From assembly GCA_009760855.2 (NCBI GenBank), contig WPIO01000223.1, forward strand, positions 89,501-153,500: 64,000 nt of DNA. Reading direction: 5' to 3'. Under the pieces are notes generated by a model. That model did not search any database, had not been told where the DNA came from, and saw only the letters and a list, made by a program, of their open reading frames with translations. Positions 24,584 through 34,871 of this stretch are shown here, piece by piece. The position numbers and the translations under genes are program-made. Source of the stretch: Cristatella mucedo (lineage: Eukaryota > Bryozoa > Phylactolaemata > Cristatellidae). How positions within the stretch are numbered: position 1 is the first letter of the stretch; every line of letters starts with the position of its first letter.

Positions 24584-27500
24584 ATGTCAGAGAAGCTGTT
24601 CTTGAAGCAGCTAGCAGCACAAGTCCGAAGCGGCGATGGCGAAGAAAGGTACGTGCCCCAGCAGTGCATCTGCTTCAACCTGGTCCGCAGTGAAATCGGC
24701 CTCAGGCAGTGGAGCAATCATGAGCACCGTCTGCAGTTACAAGATTCGTAGATTGAAATCGCGTCGTCTGATTCTAATTGTGCGTGAGCGTGTGTGCGAG
24801 TCTGCTTACACGTTCATTTTGCAATGCAGCCGGCTGCTGTGTGTTTCGGCTCATCCCAGACTGACCTAGTAAATGATCGTACACAGTTGTCTCCGACGAC
24901 GGTCTCATTTTTTATGACTGTAGGCCCAGCAAGCTGCAGCTGGATGTGGACCTATTTCAGAATAAGGTAAGCAAGTGCTTTCGGCTCTGCTCAGTAGGTT
25001 TGCCGGTTCGACGCATTATTGACTCAGACGCATTTTTCCGTGCAGCAACTTGTGGTGCAGTTAACCGACGAACAAGACCTGGAGTTTTTGTACATGCTCA
25101 AGATAGATGAAGAATACTTCCAAAAGTAAGAATCGTTTTGCCGCCACTTCGGCTATTTTCCCTTATCTTCCGTCATGAACTCGAACATCGAGAATGTAAC
25201 GACTGGCTTGCTACCATTGTTACCAAGGTACTAGCGCCAGGGTCAGAATGACGGATCGCTCTGAGCCTGATCGTGCCTTCAGCTTCGGATGTAGCGAGTT
25301 TTTGAACTCTCCATTCATCAGCCGACTGAAGAAATACATCTCCTTGAAGAAAGACCCCACCGTGAATGCCTCTCAGTGCATAGAAGCTGAGGCATTCGAA
25401 TACTAGTTTCTCAATATAGTATCGCAGTAGTATCTTTGGTGTGGCACCATTATGTGGACTACTTAACTCCTATAAAGAAGCTATCGAGGCGAGCAGGCAA
25501 ACCCAGGTTCTACTTTCTTCTTGTGCCAATTTGAGCTGACACTGAGCAGGCTACCATGGTCGTTCTCATGCATGTTGACACAGTTCATGTTACTACTAAT
25601 CACGTGGTCGTGCTTCCTTTACAGCATACGCAAAGTGACCAGCAAGAGATTAAGTTCTCTGAGGCTGCTATACAAATGTATTATTGTTATCGTTTGATTT
25701 TATTGTTGTTGGTATTCATTTTCTCTGGTAGTCGACCTGACTTACTGGAATTTTTTCTACTAGATATCAAGTAGCACGGTAAGAATGGCGAAACGAATGT
25801 ATTTCTGTGACTCTCAGTTGATAAACTACTATTTGGATGCCGATGCATCTATTCCGACTCTGAAAGTGAGGCGCGTGTTCTTGTCTGAGCTGCCGTATTT
25901 AGAAACCTGTTTTATGCTGCTACTATCAGACGTACTGAGAATCAATGCCACCACACATCCTAGCTAGTGATTGTTCTCGCTGATTGTGGTTTTTTCTTCC
26001 ACCAACGGACTTCAAGCTGCTTTAGTCTTTCTTTGCTGCAACTTAGTTGTTAGGCCCTGCTATCTAGTATCTAGCATAGAAAAGCTGAAATTTTTTGGAA
26101 ACGAGTGTGCAACAGCCGAGTGTCTTTTTGTACCCTGCTTCGACCGTGACCCTTTGACCCTGCTTTTCCTTCTGGATAGCTAATAGTTTAAGGATGCTTT
26201 CTTTGCTTAGCCTCCAGGTCTTCGTGCGAATTCCTGAATTCTGTATTGTCGAAGTGCACACTTTTACTGTGGGCTAATCCCAGGTCCGAGTTATATTGCA
26301 GCATGTATAGCTGATAGTGGTCGTGCCATTGTCTGAGCTTTGTTACCCCATCTTTTAAAAATCCACCCTAGCTGGAAATAGAGAATGCCGAATCTCTCAT
26401 CTTGCAAAGAACCAGAGTTCTCTGAGCTCAAGTTTTGTTGTCATTGACTTACTGCCCTGGAGCCGTTGGCTTACTTATTTCTCGAGATCGCACGTATTGT
26501 CAGTGTGAGGGGAGGCTCATGCATGTAGATTAAGGGTGCACTAGCTAGACTGCCTGTCAAATAACTCCAAAGCGTTCTTTCTTTGCGGCATCTCTAAGCT
26601 GGCTGCTCTCTGACAGAGCAGACCCAGCATGTCGCCTGATCAGTATAACACGTGATGTTAGCACGTGTCTGCCGGCAGTACGCTGAGTACTGCAGCAGTC
26701 AGCCTGGTGTGCATGCCCAATCCGCCGCAGCTGCTTCGTTAATGATAATGAAAATTGTGATTATGCATATTTGTCAAACACCCTGTAGCGTAAGTGGCCG
26801 TTGCACATTCCTCGTGTTGCCAATGCAAAGCACTGCGAGCTCTTGCACGCAAGCTACTTGGCATGCAAGCAGTGGCCGCTCACCAGAGTCGACCGACTTG
26901 TTGCAGCCTGAAAGTACAGCAAGGAATTTTCATCGACTTCTCCTGGTTCCCGCAGATGTTCGTCGAGCTTCTGCAGCTGTGCCTTTGCGAAGAGGCCAAG
27001 GACGTACCTAAGTACTGTCTCTCACTTTTTACTCTGGCTGCCGAGCAGGCGATCGCCAGGCCGCGGTGTGAGCTTTGTGACACTTTGTGAAGCTGCATGC
27101 CGCATGTGCTTGCCTGTTTAGCTGCCGCCCGGGCACGTGACTGCTGCCAGAGCCAGGCGTGCTACTCACGAAGCACTGTTGTGCTTGCTCGCAGCTTGAG
27201 TCCGGCACCGTATCTCTATGGTTCGGCCAGTTCTGGGTTTCAGCTGCCTGCCGTCACAAGCTGCTTCGTTCTAGATTAATTGCTATAATAATAATAATAA
27301 TAATAAGAAATAATTTATAGCGCCCTCAGAGAACTCAATGTCTTTCAGGTATGAAGTTCGGCTGGTCGTGTCCGGCTGCAATGGAGCAGACTTGAGCATC
27401 GTCGAAACGAATACGTCCAAACGTGTTTGGTTGCTGAAATTCGAACGCGGCACCGACGCCGAAATAAAGAAGCACCTGGCCGACGGCCTTCGCACAGCCA

Positions 27501-28294
27501 AGGCAAGAGCTGCTGCTGCTGCTGCTGTTTTCGTGTGCGTCCATCCCAAACTACCCTGCTGTCACTTGGCTAGGTAGACCCGACACTCGATGCCCCGATA
27601 CAAGATACTGCTTCGCACGCCGGCATGCTGCTGTTTGACCTGCTGCGTCTCGGGTGTGTATGTTTCTATATGATGCTCGTTTCGTTTTGAGCATTGTAAG
27701 TGGTCTCATCGTGCTGCACCAGCTTCAACGGCTGTAGCTTGCAGCCCCCCCGAAGACGAATCGGTCTCCTGAGATGTGTGCACATTTATCTCTCCTCTCT
27801 CATTTTTAAGGGCAAAATCACCGAGCTCGAGTCGACGCTGCTGTCTACCGAGAGCGGACTGGGTGCTGCTCTCAAGCAAACCAAAGAGGTCGGTCGCTGC
27901 AGCGCGACTCTGTGCCATCTCGTGTGCAGCGGCAGCAGCAGCCTGGGCGGTGGAAGGAGGCCGGGCTCGTCTTGCTGCAGGCTGCTTATTGGCTGGCAGT
28001 GGCCAATGGCTGCCGTCGGCCCGACTCATGCTGCAATGCACCAGCCTGGCCTGTAGGCGCACCCTGAGCAGCTGCTGCTGTTGAGCTGCCTCGCGATGAC
28101 TTCCCTGCCGTTGCAGCAGCTCTGGTTCGGCAGCTGTAGCAGAGCTGCTTGGGCCTGTTGCCACGTGCCGACGATGTGCGCTTCAGCTGCTGGCGTCGAG
28201 GACGGCCGAGCTCGAAAAGCTGAGCCTCGAACTCAAGGAGGTCAAGGCCGCTCACGTGCAGGAGCTGGCAGAGGAGCGGCAGAGGTCGCTCAAG
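24584..28294 (+). CDS. SASS6: SAS-6 centriole assembly protein, copy 2 (seven exons seen)
   Basis: SAS-6 dimerises through its globular head and coiled coil to build the centriole cartwheel. Seven exons keep one frame: 24584-24648, 24924-24966, 25046-25125, 26907-27011, 27349-27502, 27811-27888 and 28187-28294. The start ATG is followed by the SAS-6-like head. Conserved pieces are QLTDEQDLEFLYMLKIDEEY, QQGIFIDFSWFPQ, VETNTSKRVWLLK and EIKKHLADGLRTAK, in family order. Exons 6 and 7 are charged, leucine-rich and heptad-like (KITELESTLL, LSLELKEVKAAH), as expected for the coiled coil. Exon 5 appears to use a GC donor (AAG|GCAAGA). The rest of the coiled coil and the C-terminus are not identified, so the gene is either incomplete here or has exons I cannot recognise. 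This is the better preserved copy. Confidence 0.8.
25555..25710 (+). repeat. LINE family A 3' tail (copy 2)
   Basis: Counterpart of 1955-2110, in the same SASS6 intron, with cagcatacgcaaagtgacca and agattaagttctctgaggct. Confidence 0.7.
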
Positions 28295-28638
28295 GTGAGC
28301 CGCTCTCGGAAATGCGATGCCGTGGTTGGCGCCTGTAAAGCTGCCTCGACAGTCGGGAGCTGGCGCCGACTAAACTGTCAAGCTTGCTCCAACTCAGTTG
28401 CACTTTCAGTTCGGCACACAGCACCGCGTCATTCACTACCCACCTGCCCATCTACCCCCCCCCCTGTCCGAGGCTTGAGCTGTTGATGCAGCCGTATCTT
28501 GAGTGCAGAGAGGAGAGGGAGAGAAAGTGGCAAGAGAATGAAAGTGGCCTGACAGTGCCTGTGGTCTTTACATGGATCAGAACCTGAAGGGTAGTACTGG
28601 TCTATCTAGTACCAGTCTGTGTTGTCTTCGTCTTTTAG

Positions 28639-28782
28639 AAAGGTTGCACGAGCAACTGCGAATGTATTAATTGTGAGAATCTCATTAGGCGTAAAGGAGA
28701 GCAGACGTCTACGTCAGACAATAGGTCTAAAGGAGAGGAGCCGGCTGCTGTCAATGCGCTGCCATCACAAATCGACGGTTGA
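28639..28782 (+). CDS. Cysteine-rich CXC-type domain exon, copy 2
   Basis: After a ctttTAG acceptor the frame reads KGCTSNCECINCENL and runs to TGA at 28780-28782. It is the counterpart of the exon at 6312 in copy 1 and has the same C-x4-C-x-C-x2-C spacing. The first CXC exon found in copy 1 near 4205 has no clear counterpart here, so neither copy carries the complete domain. The resemblance is to the C-terminal zinc region of KIF4-like kinesins; the assignment is tentative. Confidence 0.4.
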   Translation, partial: KGCTSNCECINCENLIRRKGEQTSTSDNRSKGEEPAAVNALPSQIDG

Positions 28783-28984
28783 TCTCCAGGCTGCTAATGT
28801 GCAAAAAGGTATGCAAGAACTAATGTCGGCAGCTGCTGCCCTCTGGCGTCGGTTTAATGTGGCTCTGGCTGCTGCCTGTGGCATGGAGGGGATGCATTTC
28901 TACTGTCTCTCATCCGGTCAGCTATCCTCAGATTGTGGGACTATGCTCGTCGATGTATGCATGTCTTTAGGATGGTGATATGTA

Positions 28985-29215
28985 ATGCAAGAACTCTAGC
29001 TGCAGGCCCGCATTACCTCATGTGCCACTCGGGTTCAGTTGGGCTGTTGCCTTCGCAATTGCCCGCGGGACAGTACCCGAGATGGACCGGCTGAATGGAC
29101 CAGCTGTAGTTAAAGCCTGATCTAGCCCCGTGTGACTGACTGTAAGACGTTAAGTGCCTAGAAAGAGATCGAGTTCTCTAAGGCGCTTTTTAAATGTGTC
29201 ACTATTATCATTATT
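28985..29215 (+). repeat. SINE-like repeat with LINE A tail (copy 2)
   Basis: Counterpart of 6640-6870, ending in aagtgcctagaaagagatcg, ctctaaggcgctttt and an ATT-rich end. Confidence 0.5.
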
Positions 29216-32200
29216 AAGATGAACCGCCAGCATGTCTATTTCTATTTCTAGCTAAGCGGCCTGGGAATCACAGAGGCCCAGCCGACAGACCTGTGACAAA
29301 CTTGAGAATAGCCACACAATAACGAGTTCACGAGCAGCAGCATACTGCTGGTACACGTACTAATGAGAACCACCAAGCATTTATATAGCATCCGTAGAGA
29401 ATTAGAGCTCTCTGTAGGCACTTTGCATATGCTAGAAAGGAAGCATGTAAATCGATTAGTGAAACGCAATGCCGTTTGTGACTTCCCTCCACTACAATGA
29501 CAGAGAAGTTTTTCCCGATTTGGGATGCTGCTTTGAATCTATGTGACCTTGTTAGCAGTCGTATTTTTTCCCTTTTGAGCTCGAGATTTAGCTGCTTTTT
29601 TGCCGGGCATCCAAGAAAATTCTCTGATTACCCGAACGAATTTACAGCCACTTCTGCAGCGGCCACTACTGCACGGACGTTTTTGCGTCTAAGTAGGTGT
29701 TGAAGTCGTCAAAACTTCCTCTCCAAGTTCTAAAATGATAACAAAAATTTGACTTTTGAACCAATTTTTTTTAGGAACTTGTTTGCTATTTGGCCTTAAC
29801 TGAAACGATAGGCTCAGTCACACAATTTCAGTCGGCTTTATTGACCATTAGGAGCGTTGAAGCTCATAGCCTCTGTAACTCTTGATTAGGCTAGGGGTCA
29901 GGCTACAAGGTTACAGTGTTAAGACCGTTCAGCCACAAACAGTGCCGTTTGTCGGTATCCCTTCCTGTCCACGAAGATTTCGGGGGGGTACTCTTGCACA
30001 TTGCAAGCTTCCTCCAGTGTCGAGTCTGTTGTCGTAGTTATTGCAGTCTAAATTGTTCTCCTCGTGGCGTGGACCCAGTTTCAGATTAGCTATCACTCAA
30101 CGGGGAGGGAGCCGGGAACTCAGCGTGTGACCTCATATAACTGTGAGACTGGCCGTCTTCGCGGTTTGTTCTTTGACTCCATTATTTAATTATTTGCACT
30201 CCCGTCGTTTATATTAGCTATGTGCGTCGATGCACGCTGTGCATTCCACGTGAACGTGATCTGCCTTGCATCAGCCACCTTGCTCGGTCGTCTCTTGCTG
30301 CTGCTGCTGCTTTTCTACTCGCTGCAACTCGTCTTTGTTGCAGACGGCCGCTGGAGCTAGAACCCGAGGAGTTCACACCAGATCATCCATCTGCAGGCAC
30401 GAGTCATCACCAGATCTCTGGTGATGACTCGTGCCTGCAGATGACTGCAGAGCAATACCATGCAGTCGATCCTTCCTTTACGAACACTTTGAAGGACAAC
30501 AGTAAAACAAGAGAAAAATGTAATAATTGTTACTATTTGTGCTGAGTAAAATTAAGAAATTGGAATAATGCAATAATTTAATTTTTTAGTTCCAATAGAG
30601 AACTAAATATCTATCAAGGCGCTTCAACGTATACTGCAGTGCTCAAGCCCCCCCCCCCCATTCCACCTCGGCCGTCAAAGGCAAGCACCTTGACGTCAGT
30701 CGTCAAAAGCGAATTCCTTGACTCGTGGGCCAAATCAGACCCAGTGCAGCTGTAGAAATTCGTCTACGTCGATAGCAGCATAGTAGCTAAATGCCGTTGG
30801 AGTCAGGAAACACACTTCGGCACTCATCCATTGGCTGAGCTGGCTGAGTAAGGGAGAACTTGGATGAAGTTGTCGGGTGCAAAGATCATTCTTGCGGCCT
30901 CGTTGACAACTAATTACAGCTCTCCGTCAAAGGCCGCGATAGCTGAGGGCAGCAACAATATCTCAGCCCAGCCAGCCGACAGAGAGAATAAAGAGCCAGT
31001 AAGACTTGCAGCAAGCAATTTCTAATAAGTTGCCGCTAATAACTAATAGAGCAACTTTCGTGACTGGCCGTGAAAGCTGTCTTCTGATTAAAGGTATACA
31101 AAACATAGATCGCCAAAGATGAAATCCAGATTCTGAACGACGGTTAATCGTCTCACGAACATTCTACTGATTAAAAGCTCACAGACGTTGTCTAGTTACA
31201 AGCTGGCAATACAAACCACGATGCTTTCAGTTTTCGCCATCGTTGTGTTTTATAACGTTATCCTACGCCCACGACCTCGAGTGCAAGCGAATGAAGAATT
31301 ACGCCGTCGGCAGCTGAAACTAGAACCCGAGGAGCACTCTGGCGATTGCACAGCGAGCGGCTGATTGCAAAGCCATACCATGCAGTCGATCCTTTTTTTA
31401 CAAGAGAGATATGTCCTAAGTAAGATAAACAAAACAAGTTAAACAAAAGAGTTGGACAACTGAGGCAGGAAAGTTGAGTGCCACTTGAAGCTGCACACCT
31501 TAGAGCTACAGAGCTAAATCTTCGCAGGTCTTTTGTAAGAATGGTAATACGAGAAGCGAGGTCCTCCTATTTCAGCAAGTATCGCGTTACAGGTAAGTAA
31601 TTTTAACTCAATTGTGAAACGATTGAAATCTATTTGAAACGGCAAAGATTTGGTCGAACCTTGACTTTATCTAGTGGTTCGCATTTATACCGATTAATGA
31701 TCACAGATTACTGGCCAGTTATGTTTACTGTTGCAAGTTACTGCTGGCTGACTCCACAAAAGCTTGTATGCATTCTCAGGGTAATGTCTGCCCGGCACGT
31801 CATACATATGATTCATAAAATGTTTAAGCTTTCTGGATACAGTTAGCAGTGAACTGTCTAATGGGAAGTTCAATCCAGAAAGCATCAGATATCAGGTTGA
31901 CAGGCCAAAGTCTTGACTTGACCAGCAAAGCCTATACTAGTTTTGCTCCTGTTCAAAACTCATCGTCATCTATCAGCAGCTCCTGCAGGGAGCAGCATGC
32001 TACAACTATTGAGCCACTCGGCTCGCGTTGAGCCCTTCCTATCTCACCGCGTTGCGCCCTAAATTTTAGCCTGGCTGGCGCCGTGCTGTAAAAGTATCAG
32101 GATTTGCCGTACAAAACCTATTACATCGTTGCTGGTGCCCACGAGATTGCAAATTTTTCTGGTAAAATGTCTATCCACACTAAAAATAATTGACTATTTT

Positions 32201-32282
32201 TATGGCACGACAAGAGCCAATGTCCTGAGAAATTATGCAAAGTGCCGCCAGCGGTTTGTAGAATTTGAGTAATTTAGCTTAA
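29216..32282. other. Host non-coding DNA (copy 2)
   Basis: No gene is supported. A minus-strand SINE/LINE tail lies at about 30575-30640. The region parallels 6871-11825 but lacks the part matching 8000-8600, where a 100 bp patchwork containing a perfect hairpin sits instead, and it also lacks about 1.8 kb matching 9600-11150. Confidence 0.4.
30388..30443. repeat. Perfect inverted repeat, 26-bp arms and 4-bp loop
   Basis: Arm 30388-30413 (catctgcaggcacgagtcat...) is exactly complementary to 30418-30443, with atct between. It is flanked by a 30 bp block (ctagaacccgaggag) and agtcgatccttcctttacga, which also occur together near 9445-9530 and 31320-31400. The arrangement looks like repair filler copied from a nearby template. 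Confidence 0.9.
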
Positions 32283-32560
32283 CCCCCATACAGTAGGCAA
32301 TGTATCGCCGTCTGTAACCCCACAAAGCCACCAAGACTATGTGGGTGCAACGCAGGAGAGAGTTTTGTATAGCGCACTCACAGCCTGAGTGGCTTTTGGT
32401 ACACATTCGGTAGCCAACATGCTACAGCTCACGAAACAAAGAAAAAGTGCGAAGCATAGCTGAGTCAGGAGAGCAGTTGAGGTAGTGAGTAGAATGGAAG
32501 TAGCAGCTCAGGACGGCTGGAAACGATGTGCTATAGTAGGCAGCAGGAGAGTAATTGTCG
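32283..32560 (-). mobile_element. LINE family B 3' end (copy 2)
   Basis: Counterpart of 11830-12110, beginning with gtaggcaatgtatcgccgtc. Confidence 0.7.
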
Positions 32561-33179
32561 TTGAGTAAGGTAGACACGGTCATGGCCGGACCTGTTTCAC
32601 TAGTCCGACGGTCTATGTCGAAGCACATTGTGCACTGTCGCTGCTCGGATCCACTGCATGCGGAGGAGGCCGAAACCTTGGCCTACGAGTGCTGCTCCGG
32701 CCTTCCGTGGCCTGTGGGGACCACTTTGGCAGTCGTTACAATTACGAGGTTACGTGCTTGGCCCACGTTTCCCACAATGTATGCTCTACCGCTTGCCGAT
32801 TTAATCGCCAAGCACAATCTAGGCTCACATTACTCAGCAGATGACAAACAGCCACGCCCGTACATTGATTGTCTTCCAACACGGAAATCTCACTCACTTC
32901 CGTATCGGTGCGTGTTGCATATATTCGTACTCGAATGTCAACAACATTTCTCAAATTTAACGCTAATTTAACCAATTCACTGTTAGCTAGAGTGCTTAGC
33001 GGAAGCCATCCGCTGGCCCATGTATTGAATAGCTACACGGTTTTATTATCAACAAGATAAATTTCCCCAGTAGATAGGATGTGATTTAGTTCTCTGGGTG
33101 CTCTGTGTAAATTAATACATGCTGTACGCCATGTTAATTATTAAATGCCGTATGCAAAATTCCTAGTATTACATATTTG

Positions 33180-33208
<29 letters not shown>
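33180..33208. repeat. (AT)n microsatellite (copy 2)
   Basis: Counterpart of 12735-12762, of similar length. Confidence 0.95.
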
Positions 33209-33210
<2 letters not shown>

Positions 33211-33397
33211 GATCGTACTATATTATGAATTTACTAAAATTATACTGCACGTCATGGCTGATGCTGGACGCCTGCGACCCGAGTGTTTCACGAGAACAAG
33301 TAGGAGCGTAGTGTAGCGTTTATGGCCGCACAGGTTTCGTGCACACGGCGAATACAATCGCTGGGGATGGCCTCAGCAGCTTCACTTCGTTAAGACG

Positions 33398-33625
<228 letters not shown>

Positions 33626-33654
33626 ATCGCGTCCGAACGGGCAGGCCCGTCAGC

Positions 33655-33830
33655 GGTAATAATAATGACAATATTAATAATGATTCACTTGATAAAGCGC
33701 CCTCGGAAACTCAATCTCTTTCTAGGGAATTCACATTTGTTGCAAAAGAAGCACGATCGAATGGTCAATGGTAGCATGCTCAATAAACATCAATATTATC
33801 ATAGTTAGGGGTGACATGCGCAGGCTCAGC
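33655..33830 (-). repeat. LINE family A 3' tail (copy 2)
   Basis: Counterpart of 12955-13160, with ttcacttgataaagcgccct at its start. Confidence 0.7.
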
Positions 33831-33916
33831 ATGCGGGGCCGTATTCCCTCCGAAAGAGTGCTTTTGCTGTTGACAGTGTGAGAGGAGTGTGGAGATACAA
33901 CTGAGCTAGACGCCCA

Positions 33917-34240
33917 CTCATACCCTAAGCAGCTTGCGGTACGCATCCGGTAGCCAACAGACTTCGTCTCACGCAACAAAGAGAATGTGGGAAGCATAGC
34001 AGAGTCAGGAGAGCAGTTGAGGTACTGAGTCTAGTTAGAAGTCTATGTAGAAGTCCAGTTAAAAATTAGCATAGAAGTAGCAGCTCAGGACCCCCGAAAA
34101 GGATGTGCCATAGTCGGCAGTAGGATAGTAGTTGTCTTTCCGTAAGAATTGTGGAAGCGAGTTCCATATTCTAGGACTTGCAGAGCTAAAGCTTCTGTCG
34201 CCAACTGTCTTTAAGCGGAGGAATGGGACAGCTAATTTAT
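33917..34240 (-). mobile_element. LINE family B fragment (copy 2)
   Basis: Counterpart of 15130-15420. It lacks the extreme 3' tail that copy 1 keeps. The last codons of the LINE B frame (FLRLKTVGDRSFSSASPR, WNSLPQF) are readable on the minus strand. Confidence 0.7.
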
Positions 34241-34705
34241 TTTCCACACAGGACAAGTAAGCGTAGTCGACGCGAGATCATTGCCCGTTAGGGTACCTAC
34301 AGTGTCACGATCAAGTTGTAATATTCCCAACCGCGCGTCGCTAAGCCGACCTTGTAAGGTTAAGGGAGGAGCCGGCGAGCTCCGAGTTCGTTGACCCTAT
34401 GCTACCTAGAGTGGTTTGATTTGGCAGGAACCATGAGCTCAAAACGACGCCGCAAAGTTTTGCGTTGCCTGCGAGAACCTGGGAGACGCATCCAAACTTG
34501 ACCGCAAGTCCACCAGGAGCGCACCTGGTCAGGTTGGGTAGTGCGTTCGGATTACCGCTTGGGGGCACTCGACGAGTTCGCATACTGCCAGCGTTTGTCG
34601 CGACGCTCCGTCATGCCGTGCCGCCACGGCGGTCCCTGGCCGTAACCACCTGCATTCCTCTCCCTTCTTCTTCCGACCCCACGTGGGCTCTCGTCGCCAG
34701 CGATG
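34241..34705. other. Left host flank of the Polinton
   Basis: No gene. The sequence parallels 15421-15924 of copy 1 with about one difference in ten, which is what allows the insertion point to be read off. Confidence 0.6.
34700..34705. repeat. Left 6-bp target site duplication (gcgatg)
   Basis: Identical to the unoccupied site at 15919-15924. Six-base target duplications are the rule for Polintons. Confidence 0.85.
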
Positions 34706-34823
34706 GTGATTGGAATTTTCCCTTTTACGACATCGTCAAATTTTTCTCCAACCTCGGTTCCACCATCGGTCGTCAAAAAATTTCCCGATATCGTAAAAGG
34801 AAAAATTCTATCATCACTAAATT
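34706..34823 (+). repeat. Left terminal inverted repeat
   Basis: gtgattggaattttcccttt through atcactaaatt is the inverse of 58351-58465, with a handful of substitutions and small indels. Inside the repeat, 34707-34735 and 34786-34813 are themselves near-complementary, so each end can fold into a hairpin with arms of about 28 bases. Polinton ends serve as integrase substrates and as origins for protein-primed replication. Confidence 0.9.
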
Positions 34824-34857
34824 AAAATCGACATTAATTAGCATGAATATTTTTACC

Positions 34858-34871
34858 TTATATAGCAAATG
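34858..34871 (+). promoter_or_regulatory. TATATAG start-site motif of PolB
   Basis: TTATATAGCAAATG places a TATATAG box three bases before the ATG of the polymerase gene. The same box precedes most genes of the element. Confidence 0.55.

Noticed and set aside
27706-28164. 152-codon Ala/Gln-rich minus frame
   Set aside because: Antisense of SASS6 exons and introns containing GCT/GCA runs; no support as a gene.
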